DNA from: Nitrosospira briensis C-128
GTDB taxonomy: Bacteria > Pseudomonadota > Gammaproteobacteria > Burkholderiales > Nitrosomonadaceae
Direction of reading: 5' to 3'
Assembly (NCBI RefSeq): GCF_000619905.2
Contig: NZ_CP012371.1
Span: 2,046,001 to 2,110,000, forward strand
DNA length: 64,000 bases
Shown here: positions 40,235 through 49,929 of the stretch, in pieces
Position numbering within the stretch: position 1 is the stretch's first letter
How the letters are laid out: each line of letters begins with the position of its first letter
Position numbers and translations under genes: made by a program
The notes under the pieces: generated by a model
What the model was told of the DNA's origin: nothing
Database searches by the model: none
What the model saw: the letters and a program-made list of their open reading frames with translations, nothing else

Positions 40235-41140
40235 TTACTCTTTTTTCACTTCAGCATCACCCGTTTGTCGTCTGAGATTGGCTGCTAACCGCTCGTGCTC
40301 TTCACGAAACCATTTATTTTTCTCTAATTTTTTGAGAATCTTCGTGTAATCAAGGCGATCTTCGTAGAAACCTTCAACAAGCTTCATGCTCGCGGCGGCG
40401 ACGTCATCAAGAGTGCTTGGCAAGGCGTCGAACTTATTGATTAATTCCCGAGCTCGCGATTGCATAGATTGCAATGCTTGATCACGAATGTCCTCACGAA
40501 TCGGTTTACCTTCTTTCTGACCGTCATCACCTTCTTTATCAGTATCTTTGCTAGCATCTACATCTCGTAAATTCGCAAGAAACTTACAGGTGCTACTAAT
40601 ATTTCCAGCAAGTAAGTTCACACCCTCCTCCATGCCACTTACTGATTTTTCAACCTCTCGTAATGCTGAGCGCACTCTTTGAGCGCTTACTGAATCACCC
40701 GTTCGAAAGTGAGGTGCAAATAGGTCTAAAAGCCCATCAACATAGTCGCATTGCGAGGCAACTCGCTCCTTTAAGATTCTAGATAGGTATTGTGGGTGCC
40801 CTAAATAGAAACTGAGTGCTTCCGGGTCATATATTTCCTCCGTTTGAAGCTCATACTGACGAGCAAAAATCTCTAGGCCACCTCTTACATAATCTCCGTC
40901 TGGCCCCTCTACAATCTGATCCATTGCTAATCTTATCGGGAATGTACTCCAAACAATGTGTGGCACCATCTTAACGCGTTGACTGCGTTCCGCTCTTCGC
41001 TGCCATATGGCGACAACAATGGACACCATTGGTGCAACAAATAGAGTTTGGAGCACTGTCGTCACAAATTGCTGTCGTAAGTCGAATTTCGTCCACCCCA
41101 GCCAACTGAGGGTGTCGACGATTGTGTTTTGAAGATCCAT
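40235..41140 (-). CDS. Uncharacterised single-pass membrane protein
   Basis: The 301-residue product has one membrane helix at about residues 25-46 (VTTVLQTLFVAPMVSIVVAI) followed by a basic stop-transfer (WQRRAERSQR) and a long, mostly helical, charged cytoplasmic region. Acidic low-complexity (KDTDKEGDDGQKEG) occurs near residue 205, and a charged helix ends the protein. I recognise no family. It lies in the post-glmS island, is AT-richer than the core genes, and is followed downstream only by mobile debris. It may form a functional pair with the next gene, which has the same layout. An intact frame of this length suggests a real gene. Confidence 0.68.
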   Translation of the reverse strand: MDLQNTIVDTLSWLGWTKFDLRQQFVTTVLQTLFVAPMVSIVVAIWQRRAERSQRVKMVPHIVWSTFPIRLAMDQIVEGPDGDYVRGGLEIFARQYELQTEEIYDPEALSFYLGHPQYLSRILKERVASQCDYVDGLLDLFAPHFRTGDSVSAQRVRSALREVEKSVSGMEEGVNLLAGNISSTCKFLANLRDVDASKDTDKEGDDGQKEGKPIREDIRDQALQSMQSRARELINKFDALPSTLDDVAAASMKLVEGFYEDRLDYTKILKKLEKNKWFREEHERLAANLRRQTGDAEVKKE

Positions 41141-41238
41141 GTGGTCGTGAAATCTCCCCGTCTAACGTTTGAGTTCAGCGGCCGCCGACTTTCCCACTCG
41201 AACCAACAGAATAGATTTGATTTTCATCAAGCATTTAA

Positions 41239-41835
41239 TTACTCCTGGCTGGATGGCCATAGGGATTCTAATTTAGAGGCCGCCAATTCCAATTCTGAAT
41301 GTGATTGCTTGAGTGCCGTGGCATACCCAACCAAGGCGTTACGGCTAGCGCTTGCATTCGATTCGTTTGCAGGACTAGGCGTTTCTCGGAATAAGAAGCA
41401 ATCGTGCTCCAATTTATGCAAAAGATCATTATTCAAGCGTATTGAATCAATCATGGTTCGTGCTTTTGTATATGTTGTTATTATTTGCCTTCTTAATTCC
41501 TGATTCTTGATTTTCCCGATGGAAGAAGCATTGGTATTGTAGATAGTGAAATAATCTTGAGTCAGCGGCCAATGTGAAAGCATTGGCTCATTATTAGCTA
41601 AGGCTACGATATCAGCACCCGCTCCCGCCTTATAGATTTCCCAAAGAGTTTGTATTTCATCGTGAAAGGCTTGAAGTAGCCCGCGGACGTGCTCGTTGTC
41701 TCGCTCAGCCGCCTCCTTCTTCTGAAAACGGTGCGCCAAGCACACCCCGGCTAACGTTAATCCGCCTCCTATAAGCGTTGGAACTACGTTTCCTGCAAGC
41801 ATTAAAATTAGCGCATTCCACTCAATATTAATCAC
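41239..41835 (-). CDS. Uncharacterised small membrane-anchored protein
   Basis: The 198-residue protein has an N-terminal hydrophobic segment (residues 7-35, LILMLAGNVVPTLIGGGLTL) followed by a basic stretch and a helical cytoplasmic domain with regularly spaced hydrophobic and charged residues. I recognise no family, though its design (a short membrane anchor, then a helical domain of 150 residues) is common in orphan genes of islands. It is 98 bases upstream of the 301-residue gene on the same strand, so the two may form one transcript. Function unknown. Confidence 0.68.
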   Translation of the reverse strand: MINIEWNALILMLAGNVVPTLIGGGLTLAGVCLAHRFQKKEAAERDNEHVRGLLQAFHDEIQTLWEIYKAGAGADIVALANNEPMLSHWPLTQDYFTIYNTNASSIGKIKNQELRRQIITTYTKARTMIDSIRLNNDLLHKLEHDCFLFRETPSPANESNASASRNALVGYATALKQSHSELELAASKLESLWPSSQE

Positions 41836-41866
41836 TAAGCCTCCAAATAATCGACTCTACGGACTT

Positions 41867-42234
41867 CTATGGAACCGTCTTGAGCGACTCTTCTACTCGT
41901 TTTTTCATAACACCGTCACGGAACCATGCGGTTGCTTTTGCGCGGACCGGGGTTTCAAAGTGACTTTGCATCAATACCAGCGTCTCAAACGCTGGCAGGC
42001 CCATCACTTCTTGAGACAGTACCAAGGGGATTCCTTCCTCGGCTTCGCTCGTGTTGCGCGTGATATTCCGTTCTCCGGACGAATACGTTAGTTTTTTCCG
42101 AGTCCGATTGCCGATCGACCGTGAAATATCCCCAGCTATTTTCTGTTCGTTTTGCGCAAAGACCATATGGTATGAACAGGTATTGGACTGGAGATAATGA
42201 AGATAAGGCGCGATGAAACTACGCCAGCATAATC
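41867..42234 (-). pseudogene. VirD4/TraG-type coupling protein, C-terminal fragment
   Basis: The frame is open from just after a TGA near 42235 with no good start; the first ATG is at 42166. It encodes APYLHYLQSN, then YHMVFAQNEQKIAGDISRSI, and GIPLVLSQEVMGLP and PVRAKATAWFRD. This is the order seen at the C terminus of type IV secretion coupling ATPases (the F-A-x-N-(D/E)-x-x-x-A-x-x-IS segment, then the L-(T/S)-x-(D/E)-(V/E)-M-x-LP segment). The ATPase core with its Walker motifs is absent. It is a relic of a conjugative element, cut off next to the stop codon of the 1118-residue gene. Family call is by pattern memory. Confidence 0.65.
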
Positions 42235-42241
42235 AATCTGT

Positions 42242-45200
42242 TCATCGCTCAATATATCGGCGTAGCATGCCTGTCACGCTGAGCAACATGATGGGTGTCA
42301 CTATTGCGCCCAATATTTCGTATATCACACTGAAAGCACGCCAAGGCCACGCTTCATCGCGAGTAGCGATCGAGCATCTATCCTCCTGCTTGAGGTCCAG
42401 TCCTGGAACAAACACATCCAGCGCATACCATAAGGAATCGATTTCTTCGCCGCAACGTTGCCCGGGTAATGCTAACGTATCTGCCCCGGAATGCCGCACA
42501 AGCACTGGCTCATCAACTTGGTAATTTGCAATATAGAAAGCACCCGTACCGACGAGCAACCATAACATAAGGAACCACGTCACGCTTTTCCCCGGAAACA
42601 AGCCATAGTCGAAACATTTCTCCATTATGCATAGAAATGGACGAATCCACTGGTGATGGACAAATCGACGTTCGAGCGAGAGTTTCGCGAGTGTGATGCG
42701 CTTAGCAACCTCATACTTGCCTTCATTATGTAATGCGCGCGCCAGTTGTTCGTAAGGTTGCGGTTCATAGACACTTTCTCCCTGTGCCGACTCAGCGCTA
42801 TCCGCTTCGATGGCGCAAGCTATTAATCGGTCACGGGCGTGCTTATGAGGTTTTGCGTGGGGGCAATCATACTGCCGGGTCAACCAACCGATGTGAGCAT
42901 CGGCCGTTTCGTCTATGCGTCTTGACGAACGTGTTTTCGGTTTCTCCAGTTTCGGTATTTCTGTTTCGTTAAATGCTTTTTTTGGATCGGTATTATCTTT
43001 AACTATCCTGGGCTTAACTATCTTGTCCTTACCCTCAACTCCCTCGGTTTCGACACGATCATATTCGAACCCATTAAGCTTTAGCCTTATACCGGGTCCC
43101 CAGGAACCGGATTCCCGAAGGTTATGATGAAGCACCCTGGCCTTGAGGCCACGTAGACAGACTTCCGCACGGCCTGGTGCAGTAGCAGCTTCATTCTCCC
43201 GAATTCCAGGTTGTATCAGTTGTTGCAACAAGACGGGCTCAACATCCTGGGCAATTTCTTCTTGCGTGATCTGCTCCACCTGTGCGGCAGGTAAAATCGT
43301 CCTCAACCAGAATGGCGCACTGCCAGGATCAGCTTTGATGCGTGAGTCAGTAATGATGCGTAAGGGCGATTCAAATGTAACCGGGTTTTTTTCTTCGATA
43401 TCAGCTAATAATTCATCCTTGGTCATCTCCACATTGCCATCGGGATTTACGTGCAACTCAGTGCGATACAGTTTGCTGGTATAGCGCATCATGGCGATAC
43501 AGCTCCAGCCCTTTTCCTCGTCTTTCTTCACCGATACCTCAGCAAATTCCACTGGAGCCGATAATCTCGCACCGCCGAGCGCTTTCTCCGTCTCGATAAT
43601 AAGGAAGGCGCCTTCCTCTCTTTCATCTCCTCCCCAAACATAGGCACAGAAAAATCTCAGGTAATCCCGTACCATCGGCGCGGAATCAAGTTTCAGCATG
43701 CCACGTCCATTCAACTGATGAATTGGTGTCGACTGCCCCCCAAGCAGAATTGATTCCATTGTCGTATCCGATTGATGCTTTAAGAAAGCGATAACGGCTT
43801 TGCGTTCTTTCTCAAGCTGACATAGCGCTTCGACAAGCACCCAATTGGGATAAAAAGAAAGTGGCGCCTTATAGGCTTCGATAACGAGCACTTCCGCTGC
43901 CCGAACCCTCATCACTTTAAAATCATTTGCAATGCACGCATCCTCAATGCTGAGAGTAGGAATGGGCGTATTCTTAATGTCAGTCACGAGAGAATTCGGA
44001 GGATTTATAAATCTGAGACTATTTTCGAGATCACCAATGGAGAATCCGCTCCGATAGCTGCCGCCGTCGAAATTTATTCGATGTTTTTTCATCAGCGGCA
44101 TAAATATGCCGCTGATTGACACCGACCCTCGCACTTCGGCATCCTTCGCATTCAGCGAGGCAAGATATTGTGCGTGCACCTTTAGCGCACCGCCAATGCG
44201 CGAAAGCCCCAGATCAACAGTGCCGGATATCTTTGTCAGATTGCAGTCGTTACCGATTGTTACGTTGTGCGCGTGTAGGCCGTATCCCTGATTATTCGGC
44301 GCTTTCATGGCCGTATTGTTTACATTGAGGTTGCTCCCGACATGGCTGCTCTCCAGATCAATAGAGGTCACAAGATCATCGAGAATTAGGTCGCCGCCGA
44401 CTCGAAGGTTGGATGCGAGAATACTCGCGTGCGCCCAATCAGGCGGCGGATTCAGCGTTAGCCCAGTAAGATTCAAATCTCCGCCCACGGTCGCCCCACG
44501 TGCGTCAATCGGACCTTCAACAATAGTCCTGAGTGCTGAGTCGTGATTGCCGAGCAAAAAATTGTCGCGCACGCGCGCCAGGTAAAGATTTAACATCCAT
44601 GAATTCTTCAAACCCTGCCGTTTGCTGATATGGACGCCACGGAGATCAAGAAAACCAATTGTGGCGCCCATCAAATCAAGTTCTCCCAACACCTCGCACT
44701 GGCAGTAATACCCTCCTGTTCCTTCTTTCCCACGGAGTGCAACTGCGCCATCGCACTGCAACGATTCGGCACGAAACGCAATCTCATCCGATGCTGAAAA
44801 CACTGCAGCTTCCGCCCAGATATCGCTGCTGACGTGAGCACCCCTGACGCTTACGCCGCCTTGGGCATAAAAGCTTGGCTGGAGCATGACGAATCCATGG
44901 ATCTCGGCAGCGGACAGATTTAGCGCATAATCGGGAGTATCGAATTCGCTACGCTGACCATCCGGGATTCTGAGGTGCGTTCGCTGAGCAATCACCGAGC
45001 CACCGATGCGGCAGCGGCTGGCAAAGATCTGGCAAGGGCTACCATTATCGAGCGGTGCAACATCGCTAATCTCAAGATCACCATCGAGAGTGGCGTCGGT
45101 CAGGTCAACACGTCCGGAGATTCTGCATCCACGAAGTGATAGGCGGCTAAGCCGCACATTACTGGCATTTACTGCACTGAGAATTTTCTCCTCTCCGCTG

Positions 45201-45598
45201 GCGCCATTGCGGACAACCGGGTTCTTTATTCCGGATCCGTCGTGGATAATGCAGTGCTCCAGCAGCAGTGGCGGCAATGGCGTCCCTGCCGCTCCTTTGC
45301 AGTCGCTCAAATCAATCTCGCCCTTGATAATGGCGCCGCGTAACCGGACGCCATGCAGACGTGAATTTGCCTCTGCATCCTTAGCCGGAGCTCGCAAACC
45401 AAGCAAGAGTTCTCGCAGAAAAATTCCACGAACGGTGTTATCGGCCTCTTCCTGCACAAAAAGCCTGGAATCTTCCTGCACAAAAAACTCGGAAAGAACC
45501 GGAAGTTTTGGGAATCCCGCCCAGTCGCCACGAAATGCCGCATCGATGAGCTCTCTTTCGAGAGCTGACATTTTTTCTTCTTTTTCAAGGATAGGCAT
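42242..45598 (-). CDS. Large beta-helix-like membrane protein of unknown function (1118 aa)
   Basis: Residues 80-570 are built of irregular repeats of the kind L-R-G-x-x-I-x-G-x-(V/L)-D-L (for example LRGAIIKGEIDLSDC, LRGCRISGRVDLTDA, ARGATVGGDLNLTG, NLRVGGDLILDDL), which predict a right-handed beta-helix like pentapeptide-repeat proteins. A mixed middle domain follows. Then a TPR-like helix pair (YEQLARALHNEGKYEVAKRI, near 945) leads to two membrane helices at about 1006-1024 and 1086-1111. Between them, SLWYALDVFVPGLDLKQ resembles a re-entrant segment. The C-terminal module recalls large 'membrane-associated' repeat proteins of actinobacteria. The start at 45598 has AGAGG upstream; ATG 45571 is an alternative. 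Function is unknown; a sensor or channel-like role is speculation. Confidence 0.75.
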   Translation of the reverse strand: MPILEKEEKMSALERELIDAAFRGDWAGFPKLPVLSEFFVQEDSRLFVQEEADNTVRGIFLRELLLGLRAPAKDAEANSRLHGVRLRGAIIKGEIDLSDCKGAAGTPLPPLLLEHCIIHDGSGIKNPVVRNGASGEEKILSAVNASNVRLSRLSLRGCRISGRVDLTDATLDGDLEISDVAPLDNGSPCQIFASRCRIGGSVIAQRTHLRIPDGQRSEFDTPDYALNLSAAEIHGFVMLQPSFYAQGGVSVRGAHVSSDIWAEAAVFSASDEIAFRAESLQCDGAVALRGKEGTGGYYCQCEVLGELDLMGATIGFLDLRGVHISKRQGLKNSWMLNLYLARVRDNFLLGNHDSALRTIVEGPIDARGATVGGDLNLTGLTLNPPPDWAHASILASNLRVGGDLILDDLVTSIDLESSHVGSNLNVNNTAMKAPNNQGYGLHAHNVTIGNDCNLTKISGTVDLGLSRIGGALKVHAQYLASLNAKDAEVRGSVSISGIFMPLMKKHRINFDGGSYRSGFSIGDLENSLRFINPPNSLVTDIKNTPIPTLSIEDACIANDFKVMRVRAAEVLVIEAYKAPLSFYPNWVLVEALCQLEKERKAVIAFLKHQSDTTMESILLGGQSTPIHQLNGRGMLKLDSAPMVRDYLRFFCAYVWGGDEREEGAFLIIETEKALGGARLSAPVEFAEVSVKKDEEKGWSCIAMMRYTSKLYRTELHVNPDGNVEMTKDELLADIEEKNPVTFESPLRIITDSRIKADPGSAPFWLRTILPAAQVEQITQEEIAQDVEPVLLQQLIQPGIRENEAATAPGRAEVCLRGLKARVLHHNLRESGSWGPGIRLKLNGFEYDRVETEGVEGKDKIVKPRIVKDNTDPKKAFNETEIPKLEKPKTRSSRRIDETADAHIGWLTRQYDCPHAKPHKHARDRLIACAIEADSAESAQGESVYEPQPYEQLARALHNEGKYEVAKRITLAKLSLERRFVHHQWIRPFLCIMEKCFDYGLFPGKSVTWFLMLWLLVGTGAFYIANYQVDEPVLVRHSGADTLALPGQRCGEEIDSLWYALDVFVPGLDLKQEDRCSIATRDEAWPWRAFSVIYEILGAIVTPIMLLSVTGMLRRYIER

Positions 45599-45945
45599 TT
45601 TTTGCTGCCTCTAATTCGAAGAGAATTGTGGGATCTGGCTCAAAATGCTGAGCAAGTGTGCGATTCACAGCAATGATGGAACAAAGCAAGCTTGAAAAAA
45701 AGAAAGCAAAACCTGTCTGTTTACCGATGCACTTTTATTCTGTATGCCAACGTCTTCTGGCTTGGTGTGTACTGAACATATTCAGTCTAACCATAGAGGA
45801 AGAGTCTGGTAAATTCAACGCCGAAACAAACCAGAGAGCTTCAGTAAAAAATGGGGTCGTTTCAATGTGCTTCAGGAATACGGCTGGGACAGAATATGAC
45901 GCAGACCGGAACCGACCGGACCGCATGGAGAACAGGCGAGAGGAC
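45599..45945 (-). other. Right edge of island, gene-free gap
   Basis: This 347-base stretch separates the large island gene from the core protease gene. A plus-strand frame at 45658-45984 runs through it but has no family features, biased composition or ribosome site, so it is not called. No repeat matching the glmS side was found by eye. Confidence 0.45.
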
Positions 45946-47457
45946 CTATTTCTTTTTATCCTGGTTTGCAGCCAGCTCGCGTAGCTCCTTGAGGCGGGCC
46001 TCTACACTGGAGTTGTGGTAGAAGTCGTCGTCGCTGTTTTGCAACGCGATCTGCAGTTGTTCAACAGCAGCATGATAATTCCCCTGCCGTGAATAAACTT
46101 CGGCCTGCGCGCGATGCGTAGCCATGACATTGCCAAGTGCTGCATAGCTCTGTGCCTGTAACTTGTAAAGGCGTATGTCATTCGGAGTCAACTGCAATTG
46201 CCGGCTGACGAACTTGAGCACCTTATCGGCACCGCTATTGCGCAGGAGGGCATCTGCATAGTCATAGATTAGTGCTCGGTGGTGCGGGAATATTTGCAGC
46301 GCGGCCTGGTAGATGTCGAGGGCATCCTTGGTTTGGCCGACAGCAAGTTTGACTCGAGCCGCCAGGGTCTCGATCATGGCATGGGAAGGGGGCGCTTTAC
46401 GTTCTATCTGAATGGATGTACCGAGATGATGATTTTCCAGCGCTTCATCCACCGCATCCGGCTGTAAGGTGTCGTATAGACGCTCCAGTTCCTTATCCGC
46501 GCGCAGGTAATCTCGTCCGCGCAGCAGGGCATTGATCAGCCCATAGCGCTCCACGGCCTCATTGGTGTAGCGCCTGTCCCGCAGGATGGACTCGAAGTGC
46601 TGTATCGCATCCGCCGGCTCATCGATGGAAGCGCGCAGCTTCGCCTGGACCATCCGGAAATCCATACTGTCGAGAACTTGCCGGTAAGGCATATCCTGAA
46701 TGCGGTTTTCGATATCCGCGATGCGCGCATAAGTAATCGGGTGGGTGCGCAGATACGCTGGGGCGCCATTTTCATAGAATCGGGTTGCTTTCTGCATGTG
46801 CTCGAAGAAAGCCGACATCCCATGTGGATCAAATCCCGCACTGACCAATATGTTGAAGCCGATGCGATCAGCCTCTTTTTCGTGGTCGCGGGTAAAGTCC
46901 AGTTGCGATTGAATCTGGCGGGCCTGCGAGGCTACCAGAATCGCCTGCCCTGCTTGCGAATTGGTACGTGCTGCCAGGATGGCAAGGGCTGCCGCCGCCA
47001 GCGACGTCAGCATGCTATATTTCTGCGCGGCGATCATACGAGCAAGGTGTTTCTGAGTGACATGCGCTATTTCATGCGCCATGACGCCCGCCAGTTCGGA
47101 TTCGCTCTCCGCCGCCAGGATAAGCCCGCTGTTGAAGCCCATGAAGCCGCCCGGCAGCGCGAATGCGTTGATCGTCGAGTCGCGGAGGGCGAAAAATTCG
47201 AACTCCTGATTGGGATGAGCCTCATTCGAGCCGAGAATCAGCCTATTGCCGAGGCTGGCAAGGTAGGCCGTTATTTCAGCGTCTTCCATATAGCTGCTGT
47301 CGGCCCGGATCTCGGACATGATCTTGAGGCCAAGCTCCCGTTCCTGGTGCGCCGACATCGTTGCCCGGGATACATCGCCGAGATCGGGCAATTCGTTGGC
47401 AAAACCATTCAGCGCAAACAATACCGGCAGAATAGCCATGACATGGCGCATTTTCAT
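45946..47457 (-). CDS. BepA-like periplasmic M48 metalloprotease with TPR repeats
   Basis: The 503-residue protein has a signal peptide (MRHVMAILPVLFALNGFA), the zinc-binding HEIAH at 128-132 in GVMAHEIAHVTQKH, the third ligand Glu195 in DHEKEADRIG, and a C-terminal TPR region from about residue 320. This is the layout of BepA (YfgC), which degrades or chaperones outer-membrane proteins such as LptD. It is transcribed on the minus strand, downstream of the glnB gene. Its own C terminus faces the island, so the island did not disrupt it. Confidence 0.92.
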   Translation of the reverse strand: MKMRHVMAILPVLFALNGFANELPDLGDVSRATMSAHQERELGLKIMSEIRADSSYMEDAEITAYLASLGNRLILGSNEAHPNQEFEFFALRDSTINAFALPGGFMGFNSGLILAAESESELAGVMAHEIAHVTQKHLARMIAAQKYSMLTSLAAAALAILAARTNSQAGQAILVASQARQIQSQLDFTRDHEKEADRIGFNILVSAGFDPHGMSAFFEHMQKATRFYENGAPAYLRTHPITYARIADIENRIQDMPYRQVLDSMDFRMVQAKLRASIDEPADAIQHFESILRDRRYTNEAVERYGLINALLRGRDYLRADKELERLYDTLQPDAVDEALENHHLGTSIQIERKAPPSHAMIETLAARVKLAVGQTKDALDIYQAALQIFPHHRALIYDYADALLRNSGADKVLKFVSRQLQLTPNDIRLYKLQAQSYAALGNVMATHRAQAEVYSRQGNYHAAVEQLQIALQNSDDDFYHNSSVEARLKELRELAANQDKKK

Positions 47458-47740
47458 GTCGATAAGATAACGCTTCGCGACTGAAGTTCCATCATGCCGA
47501 ACGGGTTGATAGCCGAAACAGGGCTGGTATCAAGAGGAGCCCGGCATGAAAAAGCTATGAAAGGAATAAAGTTGGACTGTACTTTTCCAACCAGAAACCG
47601 GGTGCGCAAATATCATCAGCATGCTTGGCCGGCTCGGCATAGATCACTTTTTCAGGAATGGACAATCCCTCACGATTGTTTCCGCCGATCGTTCATAGGG
47701 GTCACTGCTATTGCTATCCGTATTACGAGACCCACCAAGC

Positions 47741-48130
<390 letters not shown>

Positions 48131-48217
48131 TCAAGCTGTTCGGTTGTTCATTGAAGCGGTTATAAATTCGGAAAGCCTTCATAAAATCCGGATGACCGGA
48201 GTCCATGCGCACCATTT

Positions 48218-49834
48218 TTAAAATTCATCTTGATACCTCGATGTAATCGGATAGCGCCAGTCCCTGCCAAAGGCTCGCTGGGTAACGCGGATGCCCGGCG
48301 GCGCCTGGCGGCGCTTGTATTCATTCTGACGAATCAGGTGCACCGTCCGCCGTACGTCGGCTTCGGCGTAGTTCATGCCTAGAATCACCTGCAACGACAA
48401 ATCCTGCTCCATATAAGCTTCGAGGATAGCGTCGAGCACATCGTAAGGCGGAAGGCTGTCCTGATCGGTCTGGTCATGACGCAATTCAGCCGAGGGTGCC
48501 CGGTTGAGGACACGTTCCGGGATAACATTACCTGAATTGTTGCGGTACCGGCAAAGCCGGTACACCATGGTTTTACTGATGTCTTTCAGTACAGCGAAGC
48601 CGCCGGCCATATCGCCGTATAAAGTGCAGTAGCCTACTGCCATTTCGGACTTGTTGCCGGTGGTGAGCACGATCGAGCCATACTTGTTTGATAACGCCAT
48701 CAGCAAGGTGCCGCGTACACGCGCTTGCACGTTTTCCTCCGTGGTATCCTGGGGGTTGCGCTGGGGCAGCGTGGGAAACTCATTGGCCAGCGTATCCATG
48801 AATCTGCTGAATACCGGTTCGATGGGCAGTTCGCTATACCCTACGCCCAGCGTCTGGGCCATGGCGCGCGCATCCGATAAGCTTATATCCGCGGTAAATT
48901 GTGAAGGCATCATTACCGCTTTCACTTTCTCGGCACCCAGGGCATCGACTGCAATCGCCATCGTGAGCGCCGAATCCACGCCGCCGGAAAGGCCCAGCAA
49001 TACACCGGGTATGCCGTTCTTTCCGACATAGTCCTTTACGCCAAGGCATAGCGCCTGATAAACGCTTGCTTCCAGGGTATTTGAAGCCGCGATGTAGCCG
49101 CTTATCGGAGCCGCGTTTTGCAATTCGATCAGGCCGAGCGTTTCCCCGAATTCATCGAATTGATGAGTCAGCTCGCCCTTGCTATTCATGGCAAAAGAAG
49201 CGCCGTCGAATATCAGTTCATCCTGTCCGCCTACCATATTGGCATAAACGGCGGAAAGTCCTGTTTCGCCGATGCGCTGCCGTACCAGCTGATAGCGCAA
49301 GGCTTGCTTGCGCATGTGGTAGGGCGAAGCATTCAGCACCAGGAGCACGTCTGCCCCCGCCTTCCTGGCGCGAGTGGCTGTGCCTTTTTGCCAGACATCC
49401 TGGCAAATATTGATGCCAAACTTTACCCCATCCAGTTCAAATACGCAGGGATCGGAGCCGGGTTCGAAATAACGCCGTTCATCGAATACGCTATCATTGG
49501 GAAGCAGATGCTTGAGATACGTCGCAACAATTTCGCCGTCACGTATCACGGAAGCCGCATTGTAGAGCTTGTTATCCTCGAGATGGGGATGCCCAACCAG
49601 CAGTGTCACCCCGCTCGTTTCTTTGGCCAGATCTGCAAGCGCATCCTCACATGCGAAACGAAATCCCGCCCGCAATAGCAGGTCCTCCGGCGGATAGCCC
49701 GACAGCGCCATCTCGGGCGTGATAACCAGTTGCGCACCCGCCTTCTTCGCCTGATTGGCATAATCAAGTATTTTTCGGGTATTGCCGCTCAGGTCGCCGA
49801 CTGTGCAATTGATTTGTGCAATGGCGAGCTTCAT
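48218..49834 (-). CDS. nadE: Glutamine-dependent NAD+ synthetase
   Basis: The 538-residue protein joins an N-terminal nitrilase-type glutaminase (Glu41 in PEMALSGYPPE, Lys108 in YLKHLLPN, Cys144 in INICQDVW) to a C-terminal synthetase with the ATP pyrophosphatase loop SGGVDS at 283-288 and the later TTGNKSEMAVGY. It amidates nicotinic acid adenine dinucleotide using ammonia from glutamine. Length is normal for the two-domain bacterial form. It leads the minus-strand pair with glnB, linking a glutamine-using enzyme to the nitrogen sensor. Confidence 0.96.
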   Translation of the reverse strand: MKLAIAQINCTVGDLSGNTRKILDYANQAKKAGAQLVITPEMALSGYPPEDLLLRAGFRFACEDALADLAKETSGVTLLVGHPHLEDNKLYNAASVIRDGEIVATYLKHLLPNDSVFDERRYFEPGSDPCVFELDGVKFGINICQDVWQKGTATRARKAGADVLLVLNASPYHMRKQALRYQLVRQRIGETGLSAVYANMVGGQDELIFDGASFAMNSKGELTHQFDEFGETLGLIELQNAAPISGYIAASNTLEASVYQALCLGVKDYVGKNGIPGVLLGLSGGVDSALTMAIAVDALGAEKVKAVMMPSQFTADISLSDARAMAQTLGVGYSELPIEPVFSRFMDTLANEFPTLPQRNPQDTTEENVQARVRGTLLMALSNKYGSIVLTTGNKSEMAVGYCTLYGDMAGGFAVLKDISKTMVYRLCRYRNNSGNVIPERVLNRAPSAELRHDQTDQDSLPPYDVLDAILEAYMEQDLSLQVILGMNYAEADVRRTVHLIRQNEYKRRQAPPGIRVTQRAFGRDWRYPITSRYQDEF

Positions 49835-49929
49835 GGTGTGGCGGCCGGTTGGGTTTCTGTTGACAATCGGCCGAATAATACCAGAATGAGCCGCCTTGCG
49901 CCGAAGGCCGGCAAGCGCGACAATCCCTC

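Noticed and set aside
39171-45945. A complete Tn7-like transposon
   Set aside because: No tnsA, tnsB, tnsC or tniQ gene is present and no right-hand terminus matching TGTGGG in inverse was found by eye; only the position and one possible terminus support it.
45658-45984. 108-codon plus-strand ORF between the island and the protease gene
   Set aside because: No domain, ribosome site or coding-like composition; it overlaps the 3' end of the protease gene on the opposite strand.
46597-47484. 295-codon plus-strand ORF antisense to the BepA-like gene
   Set aside because: It mirrors a gene with clear catalytic motifs and has no family similarity of its own.
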